From Paenibacillus montanisoli (lineage in GTDB: Bacteria > Bacillota > Bacilli > Paenibacillales > Paenibacillaceae), in NCBI RefSeq assembly GCF_003268025.1, contig NZ_QLUW01000001.1, forward strand, positions 1,736,001 through 1,800,000: 64,000 nt of DNA, in the 5' to 3' direction. The translations under genes were made by a program, and so were the position numbers. Positions 42,650 through 51,237 of this stretch are shown here, piece after piece. Numbering within the stretch: the stretch's first letter is position 1; each line of letters starts with the position of its first letter. Below the pieces are notes generated by a model. It ran no database searches. It was not told the origin of the DNA and saw only the letters and a program-made list of their open reading frames with translations.

Positions 42650-43720
42650 ATGAGCGCGTTCATCGGCGTTGGTATCCTCGGATTTGCCCACGGGCATGTC
42701 CATGCTTATTGTGACGAATGGAAAAATCCTGAGCTGGGCATTGCGGTGAGGGCCGGCTGGGACCATGATTCGCAGCGGATGGAGGCAGCATGTCAGCAGT
42801 TTGGCTTACAGGGCTATGCGGATGCGGACAGTTTGCTGGAACGGTCCGACATTCAGGCGGTCGTGATCGCTTCCGAAACGTCCAGACATGCGGAACTCGT
42901 TGAGCTGGCGGCGGCGCGCGGGAAAGCCATCGTGCTGCAAAAGCCTTTGGCGTTGACCATGGCGGAAGCGGACCGGATCGTAAACGCGGTCCGCGATCAT
43001 CAGGTGCCGTTCACGATGGCTTGGCAGATGCGCACCGATCCGCAGAACATCCAGATGAAGCAATGGATCGAAAGCGGCGAGCTCGGCCAAATTTTCATGG
43101 TTCGCCGCAGGCATGGGCTTCCGGTAGGGCTGAATGCCGATTTTGCCGACACATGGCATGTCGACCCGGCGGCGAACCGCGATATTTGGGCGGACGATTC
43201 CGCGCATCCGGTCGACTTCATCCACTGGCTGCTCGGTGAACCGGACAGCGTAACCGCCGAAATCGGCTCGCTGTATAATCCGCGAATCCCGATGGACAAC
43301 GGAATCGCGGTCTATCGCTATTCCGGCGGTCCGATCGCCGAAGTCAGCTGCTCGTTCACCTGCACCTCCGCCGTAAATACGACCGAAATCATCGGCGAGC
43401 TGGGCACGATCGTCCAGAATTACGGCGATGCGACTAGCTGCAATGTACCTAGACCGGACGACGGCGCGTCAGCCGGCCTGATCAAGTTTACGACTGCGAC
43501 CGGCACTTGGACAGCGAGCGGCATCGTCTCGCCGCAGAATCATGGTTACCGCATTCGCGGACTGGCGAAGCCGCTTGCCGATTTCCTGCGCGGGGAAAGC
43601 GGACCTTTGGCAACGGCAGAAGAAGGGCGTACGTCGCTGCGGATGGTGCTGGCCACCTATGTATCCAATGAAGAAGGACGCCGCGTGCAGCTGAGCGATC
43701 TGAAGATCGAGCAAGTGTAA
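42650..43720 (+). CDS. Gfo/Idh/MocA oxidoreductase 1
   Basis: 356 residues, ATG behind GGAGGAG. N-terminal Rossmann part begins IGVGILGFAHGHVHAYC; the EKP cofactor/catalytic motif is VLQKPLAL, with Gln in place of Glu. C-terminal alpha/beta domain from about 125. NAD(P)-dependent enzymes of this family oxidise or reduce sugars and cyclitols. First gene of a nine-gene run on one strand, 34 bases from the next. Substrate unknown. Confidence 0.85.
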   Translation: MSAFIGVGILGFAHGHVHAYCDEWKNPELGIAVRAGWDHDSQRMEAACQQFGLQGYADADSLLERSDIQAVVIASETSRHAELVELAAARGKAIVLQKPLALTMAEADRIVNAVRDHQVPFTMAWQMRTDPQNIQMKQWIESGELGQIFMVRRRHGLPVGLNADFADTWHVDPAANRDIWADDSAHPVDFIHWLLGEPDSVTAEIGSLYNPRIPMDNGIAVYRYSGGPIAEVSCSFTCTSAVNTTEIIGELGTIVQNYGDATSCNVPRPDDGASAGLIKFTTATGTWTASGIVSPQNHGYRIRGLAKPLADFLRGESGPLATAEEGRTSLRMVLATYVSNEEGRRVQLSDLKIEQV

Positions 43721-43754
43721 GTACCAACCCCTAATCGATGAGGAGGACTAGGCA

Positions 43755-44861
43755 ATGGCAGTTAAAATCGGAATTGTCGGCATGAACGGAATCGGGAACC
43801 TGCATGCAGCTTGTTATAAAGAGGATGAACTGGCGGATCTGGTCGCCGTGTGCGACGTCGTCAAGGAGCGCGCGGATACCGCTGCCGCAAAGTATGGCGT
43901 AAAAGCTTACTACAGCTTGAAAGACATGATTGAAAGCGAGCCGGACATCGAGGTCATCGACGTCACGACCGGCGGCATCGACAACGGCAGCTGGCATTTC
44001 GAGCCGGCCATGGAGGCGATCGGTTACGGGAAGCACGTGCTGGTCGAGAAGCCGCTTTGCCACGACATCCGCGAAGCAAGGGAGTTGGTCGCGTTTGCCG
44101 AGAAGAAGAAGGTGTACCTAGGCTGCAACCTGAACCATTACTTCACTCCGCCGGCCGAGAAAGGCAAACAGTATATCGAGAACGGCGAAATCGGGGAACT
44201 GGTTTACTGCTTGGCGAAGATGGGCTTCAATGGCGGCGAAGCCAACTACGGTCCTGCGGGCTCCGGCAAAGTGAAGGGCCATCCGTATTTTCACATGAAG
44301 GCGTTTCTGACTCACCCACTCAGCGTCATGCGTTATTTCTGCGGCGATATTACCCATATTCAAACCTTCTCCGACCGGCCGGGCTTCCGCAGAAACGCAG
44401 GCGATGTGATGGCTTCCATCAACAGCATCCATCTGAAATTCGCAAACGGCGGCGTCGGCTATCTGCTTAGCCAGCGCGGCGATGCGGTGTACGGGCTCGG
44501 CGGCTGGTGGAGCCTAGAGATGGCCGGCTCGAAAGGCACGTTCTGCATCGAGAACTGCGTCGAGAAGATCTCGTACTGGAAAGCGGCCAAAGGCATTCCG
44601 GCGATTAGCGTGCAGCCGGAGCCGGAAGTGACCGACTATGGCACGAACGATTTCAACCGGACGTTCAATCACCGCCTCCACGCTTTCCTGGAGGATGTCT
44701 CGAACCGCGTGCCGTTCGAGGAGCTGCGCGCCAACGGCCGCGATGCGCTCGCCGTATTGGAATATACCTTTGCCGTCATCGAGTCGTATGAGCGCGGCGG
44801 GGAAATGGTGCGTCCGCACCCGCTGCCGCCGCTGCACGGCGACCCGTTGTTTTTGAAATAA
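43755..44861 (+). CDS. Gfo/Idh/MocA oxidoreductase 2
   Basis: 368 residues, ATG behind GAGGAGGAC. IGIVGMNGIGNLHAAC binds NAD(P); VLVEKPLCHDI is the canonical EKP motif. The C-terminal domain contains HPYFHMKAFLTHPLSVMRYF with a possible catalytic His. It differs clearly from the other two cluster members, so they are probably successive steps rather than recent duplicates. The next gene is 33 bases downstream. Confidence 0.87.
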   Translation: MAVKIGIVGMNGIGNLHAACYKEDELADLVAVCDVVKERADTAAAKYGVKAYYSLKDMIESEPDIEVIDVTTGGIDNGSWHFEPAMEAIGYGKHVLVEKPLCHDIREARELVAFAEKKKVYLGCNLNHYFTPPAEKGKQYIENGEIGELVYCLAKMGFNGGEANYGPAGSGKVKGHPYFHMKAFLTHPLSVMRYFCGDITHIQTFSDRPGFRRNAGDVMASINSIHLKFANGGVGYLLSQRGDAVYGLGGWWSLEMAGSKGTFCIENCVEKISYWKAAKGIPAISVQPEPEVTDYGTNDFNRTFNHRLHAFLEDVSNRVPFEELRANGRDALAVLEYTFAVIESYERGGEMVRPHPLPPLHGDPLFLK

Positions 44862-44894
44862 TCCAGCGAATCGAAAATAGAGGAGGCACCGCAA

Positions 44895-45698
44895 ATGATT
44901 CAAGTTGGCGTGAACTCGGTATTATTCAAATCCTATGATTTTGCCCAGGCGGCGCAGTTGATTGCCCGCTGCGGCTACGACGGCGTAGAAATTGCCGCCA
45001 TTCAAGGCATGTGCGAGCATCTTGACCTTAGCCGCTGGCAGGAGCAGAAGGAGGAGCTGCAGGCGATCGTGCGGGAGAACGGGCTCAAGTTCCTCTCCAT
45101 GGAGGTCGCGTCGCTGGACGAAGACCGTCTGTTGCTTGCCTTTCAGGCCGCTCAAGCGATCGGCATCCCGATCGTCAATATCGGACCAGGCGGAAAATCC
45201 GGCGTAGCCGAAGATCTGGACGCTTCGATCGCCAAGCTGAGCAGGCTGTCCGAAATCGCGGGCAGCTACGGCGTTACGCTCTGCGTGAAAGCGCATGTCG
45301 GCAACGCGATCTACAATACGCCTACGACGCTTGCCGCGATGGAGCAAATCACTTCGCCTTCGTTCGGCATCGATATGGATCCCAGCCATATCCACCGGTC
45401 CGGCGAGAACGCAGAGGAAGCGCTGCCTGCGGTCATCAGCCGCGTGAAGCATATCCATATCCGCGATTGCAAAGGCCGCGAGCAAGGTCCAGGTCCGATC
45501 GAGCTGCAAGCATGCGGCAGAGGGGACATCGATCTGTACGGCTATTGCGAGGCGATGGTGACAGGCGGTTACGACGGTCCGGTCGTGCTTGAAGTCATCG
45601 GCGCGCAGCCGGCGCATACGATTGAGCAGGTAACGGCCGTCGCCGCAGAATCTTACGGTTATTTGAACGCATGCTTGAAGAAGCTTAACGCACGTTGA
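44895..45698 (+). CDS. Sugar phosphate isomerase/epimerase (AP endonuclease 2-like TIM barrel)
   Basis: 267 residues with AGAGGAGG before the ATG. Family features: RCGYDGVEIAAIQG, a Glu/Asp/His metal set across the strands (SFGIDMDPSHIHRSGENAEEA, VKHIHIRDCKG), and VVLEVIGA near the end. Enzymes of this fold epimerise or dehydrate keto-sugars and inosose. Its place beside Gfo/Idh/MocA dehydrogenases mirrors inositol- and sugar-acid-degrading gene sets, and suggests that the dehydrogenase product is its substrate. Confidence 0.87.
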   Translation: MIQVGVNSVLFKSYDFAQAAQLIARCGYDGVEIAAIQGMCEHLDLSRWQEQKEELQAIVRENGLKFLSMEVASLDEDRLLLAFQAAQAIGIPIVNIGPGGKSGVAEDLDASIAKLSRLSEIAGSYGVTLCVKAHVGNAIYNTPTTLAAMEQITSPSFGIDMDPSHIHRSGENAEEALPAVISRVKHIHIRDCKGREQGPGPIELQACGRGDIDLYGYCEAMVTGGYDGPVVLEVIGAQPAHTIEQVTAVAAESYGYLNACLKKLNAR

Positions 45699-45745
45699 TT
45701 CGCAAAGGCAATTCATAAAATCGATCAGTAGGAGGCTTCCGATCC

Positions 45746-47176
45746 ATGTCCGCGAAAAAACCTAATCTTCTCTTCTTCGGCATCGACAGCCTGCGCCGCG
45801 ACCATATGAGCGGCTACGGCTATTCGCGTCTGACGACGCCATATATCGATAAACTCGCCTCGCAAGGCGTACTTTTTGAGCAGCACTTTAGCCCAAGCAT
45901 CCCGACGACGCCGGCTTACGCTTCCATGCTTACCGGCATGGACGTCTTCGGAACCGATGTCGTCGCCCTTCGCCACGAAGGCCCGCTTGGCGGCCATGTG
46001 CAAACGCTGGCCGAGGTGCTTGAAGCGAACGGCTACAACACGACTTGCATCGGGTTCACGGGCAATCCGTCCTCCCGCGGTTTCCAAACCTATCTGAACT
46101 ATGAATCATGGATGCCGGACGAGGCGACCGGGCGCGCCCCGAAAGCGGAAAATCTCAATGACGTGGCGATTCCGGAGCTGGAGCGCCTCGCGGCCGACGA
46201 TAAACCGTTCTTTCTGTTCCTGCGTCACATGGATCCGCATTCCCCGTATTTGCCTCCGCAGCCGTACGAGCGAATGTTCTATGGCAAAGACGAGAAGGAT
46301 CCGGCGAATACGTCCATGGAGCCGGTCTACGGCTTCAAGCCTTTCGGGGATTTCTTAAAATCCTGGATCGGCGAAGACGTCACCGACCATGCATATGTAA
46401 CGGCCCAGTACGACGGTTCGATCGCGTATATGGACGTATGCATCCAAAACTTGTTCGCGAAGCTGGCCGACATGGGACTGGAAGAGGATACGCTCATCGT
46501 CATTACGTCCGACCACGGCGAGACGCTGTATGAGCACGATTGCTATTTTGACCATCATGGCCTATATGACGCAACGCTCGTCGTGCCGCTTATCTTGAAG
46601 TTCCCTGGACGTCTGCCGGCAGGCAAACGCATTCCGAGCGTCAGCGTCATCTCCGACATTATGCCGACCGTACTCGATTTGCTGAAGATCGAGACAGGCA
46701 CGCAGTATGACGGCCGCAATCTGAACGCGCTCATTGACGGCACTGCGTCACCGGCCGATGAGCTTACCGAGCTGTATATCACGGAATGCACGTGGATGCG
46801 CAAGCACGGCTGGCGGACGCCGGAGTGGAAGCTCATCTGCGCGTTGGAGCCGGACTTCCATTTCAAGCCGGAAATCGAGCTCTACAATTTGATCCGCGAT
46901 CCGGAGGAGAACGTGAACGTTGCCGATCAGGAGCCGGAAGTGGTCGCGTTGCTGCTGAAGCGGATGAACGACCATATCGCCAAACGCGAAGAGCAGGTGA
47001 ATCGCGTCAATCCGATCTTCACGAACACCAACTGGAACGGCAACCATAAATTTTTCGCTTCCTCGCAGGAAGCTTACGATTCGCTCTATATCGGATCCAT
47101 TATCAACGCCCGCAAGCTGCAGCAGAAAGCGCAGGAGCAGGAAGAAGCTAAGGAACCGGTGGAAAGCAATGATTAA
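45746..47176 (+). CDS. Sulfatase-fold hydrolase/transferase 1, Thr at the nucleophile position
   Basis: 476 residues, AGGAGG before ATG. Alkaline-phosphatase-fold protein with LLFFGIDSLRRDHMSGYGYS (metal ligands) and VITSDHGETLYEHDCYFDHH. The sulfatase signature C-x-P-S-R-x4-TG is TTPAYASMLTG here: Cys is Thr54 and Arg is Tyr58. It cannot form formylglycine, so normal sulfatase chemistry is excluded. Thr is the nucleophile in LTA-synthase and phosphoethanolamine-transferase relatives, so a phosphodiesterase or phosphotransfer role is possible. Cytoplasmic, no signal peptide. Its end overlaps the next gene. Confidence 0.87.
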   Translation: MSAKKPNLLFFGIDSLRRDHMSGYGYSRLTTPYIDKLASQGVLFEQHFSPSIPTTPAYASMLTGMDVFGTDVVALRHEGPLGGHVQTLAEVLEANGYNTTCIGFTGNPSSRGFQTYLNYESWMPDEATGRAPKAENLNDVAIPELERLAADDKPFFLFLRHMDPHSPYLPPQPYERMFYGKDEKDPANTSMEPVYGFKPFGDFLKSWIGEDVTDHAYVTAQYDGSIAYMDVCIQNLFAKLADMGLEEDTLIVITSDHGETLYEHDCYFDHHGLYDATLVVPLILKFPGRLPAGKRIPSVSVISDIMPTVLDLLKIETGTQYDGRNLNALIDGTASPADELTELYITECTWMRKHGWRTPEWKLICALEPDFHFKPEIELYNLIRDPEENVNVADQEPEVVALLLKRMNDHIAKREEQVNRVNPIFTNTNWNGNHKFFASSQEAYDSLYIGSIINARKLQQKAQEQEEAKEPVESND

Positions 47177-48167
47177 GGTCGCGGTCGTCGGCGTCAATCA
47201 TATCGGCAAAATCCATTGCCAGGCGTACATGCGGCGTCAAGACACGGTACTTGCGGCGGTGTGCGATCTTATGCCCGAGCGGGCGGAAGCAGCCGGAAAG
47301 CTGCACGGCGTCCCCTACTACACGGATTTGCGCGTGCTGCTGGCCAAGGAAGACGTCGACGTCGTCATCGTGGCGACAGCAGGCGCGGAGAAGGGAAGCC
47401 ACCATTTTGCCCCGGTGATGATCGCCGTCGAGGCCGGCAAGGATGTATTTGTCGAGAAGCCGATTTCGAACAACATCGAAGAAGCGAGGACGATGGTCGC
47501 GGCTTCAAGGGAACGCGGCGTCCGGCTCGCATGCAATTTGAATCACCGGTTTACGCCTGCCGCTTATAAAGCGAAGGAGCTCGTTTCGTCGGGCAAGCTG
47601 GGAACGCTATTGTTTCTCAACATGCGGCTGACGATCCGCAATCCGCAGGAGGATACGGAATGGCTGCACATGCGGGCGCTTCATCCGCACTCCATTGATG
47701 TTATGCGTTACTTCGCAGGCGATATCCGCCGCGTGCAGTCGTTTATGACGAAAGCGCCTGGCAGGGAGTCCTGGTCCACGGTTTCCGTAAACGTAGAATT
47801 CGCGTCAGGCGCTGTCGGCCATCTAACCGGAAGCTACGACATGTCGATGCGCCATCCGATCGAATATTGCGAGGTAGCAGGGAATGAGGGGCGCCTTGTC
47901 GTAGATAACGTGTATGAAAGCATGACGTATTACCCGCACAATTCCGATGAGCTGACGGTTGTGCGCAATCCGCTGTTCGGCGGCATGAATGGCTTCGACG
48001 ATACGTTCGAGCAGCGAATCGATTGTTTTATCGAAGAACTGAAAGCGGGCGTCCTGCCTGAGCGAATAACGGCGTCGGGAGCGGATGCGCTCGCCGCCCA
48101 AGAAGTTATCGAAGCGGCGATCCGGTCGCACCAGCTTGGCGGAGCGCCGGTTACAGTCCAAAGCTAA
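47169..48167 (+). CDS. Gfo/Idh/MocA oxidoreductase 3
   Basis: 332 residues; ATG 47169 lies inside the end of the preceding gene, so translation is coupled. VAVVGVNHIGKIHCQAYMR binds NAD(P); VFVEKPISNN is the EKP motif. HMRALHPHSIDVMRYFAGD in the C-terminal domain is reminiscent of member 2. A 128-base structured spacer follows before the kinase gene, the only sizeable gap in the cluster. Confidence 0.87.
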   Translation: MIKVAVVGVNHIGKIHCQAYMRRQDTVLAAVCDLMPERAEAAGKLHGVPYYTDLRVLLAKEDVDVVIVATAGAEKGSHHFAPVMIAVEAGKDVFVEKPISNNIEEARTMVAASRERGVRLACNLNHRFTPAAYKAKELVSSGKLGTLLFLNMRLTIRNPQEDTEWLHMRALHPHSIDVMRYFAGDIRRVQSFMTKAPGRESWSTVSVNVEFASGAVGHLTGSYDMSMRHPIEYCEVAGNEGRLVVDNVYESMTYYPHNSDELTVVRNPLFGGMNGFDDTFEQRIDCFIEELKAGVLPERITASGADALAAQEVIEAAIRSHQLGGAPVTVQS

Positions 48168-48209
48168 ATGCGAATAAGTGCCTCATATACATTGCTTACC
48201 TTTCAAAGG

Positions 48210-48254
48210 GAAGAAACTTACCGCGCCGCCAAAGACGGCGTCAGCCGTTTCTTC
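48210..48254 (+). other. Hairpin in the only large spacer of the cluster
   Basis: GAAGAAAC (48210-48217) pairs perfectly with GTTTCTTC (48247-48254), and an inner GCCG/CGGC stem fits between. There is no T-run, so it is more likely an RNA processing or stability element, or a leaky attenuator, than a full terminator. Confidence 0.45.
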
Positions 48255-48295
48255 TTGCTACCTAGGGATGCTGCAGAAGAGACGGAGGGAATACG

Positions 48296-48865
48296 ATGAC
48301 GAAGAAAGGTTACGGCTCGGTACTCTGGTTTACCGGCTTATCCGGCTCAGGCAAAACGACGACGGCCCAAGCCGTAGAGAAGAAGCTGCGCGAGCGCGGA
48401 CGCCGCGTCGAGTTACTGGATGGCGATGAATTAAGGGCAACGGTGTGCAAAGGGCTCGGTTTCAGCATGGAGGACCGGTTCGAGAATGTCCGGAGAATTG
48501 CCTACATTGCAAATTTGCTGTCGCGCAACGGGGTTGATGTGCTGGTTTCAGCCATCAGCCCGTACGCCGCGATGAGGGAGTCTGCGAAGCAGCAAATCCC
48601 GTCATTCGTCGAGATTTACGTGAAATGCCCGCTTCATGTTTGCGAGATGCGTGACGTGAAAGGTTTATATGCAAAGGCGAGAGCCGGTGAAATTCAACAT
48701 TTTACCGGCATATCCGATCCATACGAGGAACCGGTCAATCCGGATATTACGTTGTGCACGTCCAGCAATACGCTCGAGCAGAACGTCCAGATCGTGCTCG
48801 CATGGCTTGAACAGGCCGCATCGGTCGTGCATATCGACAGCAGGAAAGGACTAGGTGGACGATGA
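48296..48865 (+). CDS. cysC: Adenylylsulfate (APS) kinase-like protein
   Basis: 189 residues. P-loop GLSGSGKTT (14-22), then LLDGDELRATVCKGLGFS, DRFENVRRIAYIANLL and AISPYAAMR, all typical of APS kinase. That enzyme phosphorylates adenylylsulfate to PAPS, the sulfate donor. No ATP sulfurylase or PAPS reductase genes are nearby. Its ATG-TGA overlap with the next sulfatase-fold gene couples the two proteins. It may supply PAPS to an unknown sulfo-transfer, or phosphorylate another alcohol in this pathway. Confidence 0.87.
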   Translation: MTKKGYGSVLWFTGLSGSGKTTTAQAVEKKLRERGRRVELLDGDELRATVCKGLGFSMEDRFENVRRIAYIANLLSRNGVDVLVSAISPYAAMRESAKQQIPSFVEIYVKCPLHVCEMRDVKGLYAKARAGEIQHFTGISDPYEEPVNPDITLCTSSNTLEQNVQIVLAWLEQAASVVHIDSRKGLGGR

Positions 48866-50289
48866 AAATCATTCTGGTCTCGCTCGATACCCTTCGGGCA
48901 TCCCGGCTCAGCAGCTACGGTTACTCGAAGCCAACCAGTCCGCATATCGACCGCATTGCCCGCGAAGGCGTTCTGTTCGAACAGGCGTATGCGGCCGATA
49001 TCCCGACGGAGGTGGCCCATACCGGCGTATTTACCGGCAAAATCGGCCTCACGACCGGCGTCGTCTCGCACGGCTCCGATCTGACGCAGCTGCCGAAATC
49101 GGTGGCATGGCTGCCGCAGCTGCTTCGCACGGCCGGATTTACGACGGGAGCGGTCGATAACTTATACCAGCTGAAGGAATGGTTTGCCCGCGGATTCCAA
49201 TACTACATCAACAGCGTAGGCGGCAACCGCTGGATCGACGGCAGCACCGTCAACAAGCTGGCGATGCCTTGGATCGAGCAGCACAAGGACGAATCGTTCT
49301 TCTTGTTCCTGCACTACTGGGATGCGCATACGCCGTATTTGCCGCCGGAGTCCTATATCCCGGAATTTTACGATACGTCCAAGGATCCGTACGATCCGCG
49401 CAACAAAAGCATGGAGCCGGCGTATAACCATTCCGCATACCCGTTCTTCAAGCATCACCATTACGATTTAGTCGGCAACGTGACCGACAGCGACTATTAC
49501 GACGCGCTCTACGATGCGGAAATCCGCTATTTGGATGACCGGCTGAAGGAGCTCGATGACCATCTGGCTGCGCTGGGCATCCAGGAAGAAACGCTGCTCG
49601 TCTTGTTCGGCGATCACGGCGAGAGTTTGACCGAGCATGATATTTATTGGGATCATTGCGGCTTGTATGAGCCGACAGTCAACGTGCCCGTCATCATGAG
49701 GTGGCCGGGCAGAATGCCGCAGGGAAGGCGCGCGCAAGGCTTGGTTCAGCAGGTGGATCTGCTTCCGACGCTGCTGGAGGCGATTCGGAGGGAGGCGCCA
49801 TCCGGTATCGATCTTTCCAAGCTGTCCGAACCTGGAGGACTGGACGGGAGAAGCCTGTGGGATGCGATCGAGGCTAAGGCTGAGGGGACGCATGAAACCG
49901 TCTTCTTGAGCGAATGTGCTTGGCAGGCGGCAAGAGGGATCCGAACGGACCGCTACAAGTTTATCCGCACGTACGATGCCGGACCGTTCACGAGGCCGCC
50001 GCGCGAATTGTACGATCTTACCGTCGACCCGGCCGAGACGATGAATCTCGCTTCGGCAGAGCCGGAATTGGCTGATGCCTTCGAACGAGAGCTGGAAAAT
50101 TGGGTTGCGCGCAAGCTGGGTGACCGGATCGATCCGATGCGCATTCAGCTGGAGGAGAGAGGTCTTCCTTTCCGCAGGCGGATTGAGCAGATTTTGGCGG
50201 GAGCGGGCATGACGTGGGACGAATGGAAAAGCAACCCGGACCGCGCCCGGTTTGACGAAGCAACCAGCAAACACACTCGCAGCAAATAA
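48862..50289 (+). CDS. Sulfatase-fold hydrolase/transferase 2, Thr at the nucleophile position
   Basis: 475 residues; ATG 48862 overlaps the kinase stop. IILVSLDTLRASRLSSYGYS and LLVLFGDHGESLTEHDIYWD supply metal ligands. The signature is TEVAHTGVFTG, so Cys is Thr49 and Arg is His53. Similar in length to protein 1 and with the same GLYEPTVNVPVIMRWPGR-type core, but clearly diverged. Formylglycine chemistry is again excluded. Coupling to the APS-kinase-like gene is the strongest functional hint. Confidence 0.87.
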   Translation: MKIILVSLDTLRASRLSSYGYSKPTSPHIDRIAREGVLFEQAYAADIPTEVAHTGVFTGKIGLTTGVVSHGSDLTQLPKSVAWLPQLLRTAGFTTGAVDNLYQLKEWFARGFQYYINSVGGNRWIDGSTVNKLAMPWIEQHKDESFFLFLHYWDAHTPYLPPESYIPEFYDTSKDPYDPRNKSMEPAYNHSAYPFFKHHHYDLVGNVTDSDYYDALYDAEIRYLDDRLKELDDHLAALGIQEETLLVLFGDHGESLTEHDIYWDHCGLYEPTVNVPVIMRWPGRMPQGRRAQGLVQQVDLLPTLLEAIRREAPSGIDLSKLSEPGGLDGRSLWDAIEAKAEGTHETVFLSECAWQAARGIRTDRYKFIRTYDAGPFTRPPRELYDLTVDPAETMNLASAEPELADAFERELENWVARKLGDRIDPMRIQLEERGLPFRRRIEQILAGAGMTWDEWKSNPDRARFDEATSKHTRSK

Positions 50290-50330
50290 TTTCAGCATGA
50301 TTGCACGGCAGACTTGGAAGGTGGGCGTGT

Positions 50331-51212
50331 ATGAAGGATATTTTGAGCAGCAATGGCTATATGAAGGTTGAATTTCCTTTCTGGATTACACGAACGGTTC
50401 AAGGCTCCATTAGGGAGCACGGCCATGAATTCGTTGAACTCGTCTACGTTGTTCGCGGGAAAGGGATGCATGTCTTCGAAGGCACCCATTATGAAGTGCA
50501 TGCCGGCGATGTCTTCATCATCAATCCCGGTGAAACGCATGCCTATGAAGTGGAGAAGGACGAGCAGATGGAAATCATCAACTGCTTGTTCATGCCGTCC
50601 TTCATTCCGGATGCGCTCTTGGCCGAGCTCGAAATTACCGGCTCCATGGATTATTTCTATGTGCATCCGTTCTTGAAGCAAGAGGTGCGGTTCAATCATC
50701 GGCTGAATCTGCACGGCCAAGACGCAGCGCATGTCCTGCTGCTGCTCGAGAATATGATCCGCGAGATGAACGGGCGCTCCATCGGCCATACAACGCTCAT
50801 TCGCTTGCAGCTGATCGAGCTGCTCGTGCTGCTCTCGCGGTATTACACGCTGATGCATCAGCAGCGCGTCCACCCTTCGCCGCGCCAAATGGAACGCGAA
50901 ATGACCGTGAAGCGGATCTATGGCTATCTGGAGCGCAATTATGAGAAGCAGATTACCCTGCAATCGCTATCGTCCTTGTTCAATGTCAGCATCCGGCAGC
51001 TGAACCGGCTCATGCAGGAGGAATATAACCGAAGCGTATTCGAAGCGCTTCACGAGGTGCGGATCGAGCGGGCCAAGCATTTGCTGCTGGATACGGACGA
51101 AAAGGTGATCGTCATCGCGACGATGGTCGGCTATGAGGACCAGTCCTTCTTTAACCGTCTGTTTCTGCGGCATGTCGGCTGTTCACCGAGCCAATACCGC
51201 GCGAGCGGCTAA
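50331..51212 (+). CDS. AraC-family regulator with cupin N-terminus
   Basis: 293 residues from ATG 50331 (GGAAGGTGGG upstream). Residues 20-120 are an AraC ligand-binding cupin (HGHEFVELVYVVRGKG, GDVFIINPGETHAY). The C-terminal 100 residues hold two helix-turn-helices (ITLQSLSSLFNVSIRQLNRL; VIVIATMVGYEDQSFFNRLF). Embedded between cluster genes on the same strand, it is the likely regulator of the whole set, binding the direct repeat at 42539-42571. The effector is probably the pathway substrate. Confidence 0.88.
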   Translation: MKDILSSNGYMKVEFPFWITRTVQGSIREHGHEFVELVYVVRGKGMHVFEGTHYEVHAGDVFIINPGETHAYEVEKDEQMEIINCLFMPSFIPDALLAELEITGSMDYFYVHPFLKQEVRFNHRLNLHGQDAAHVLLLLENMIREMNGRSIGHTTLIRLQLIELLVLLSRYYTLMHQQRVHPSPRQMEREMTVKRIYGYLERNYEKQITLQSLSSLFNVSIRQLNRLMQEEYNRSVFEALHEVRIERAKHLLLDTDEKVIVIATMVGYEDQSFFNRLFLRHVGCSPSQYRASG

Positions 51213-51237
51213 CCCGGAGAGGAGACAACAATCGCCT

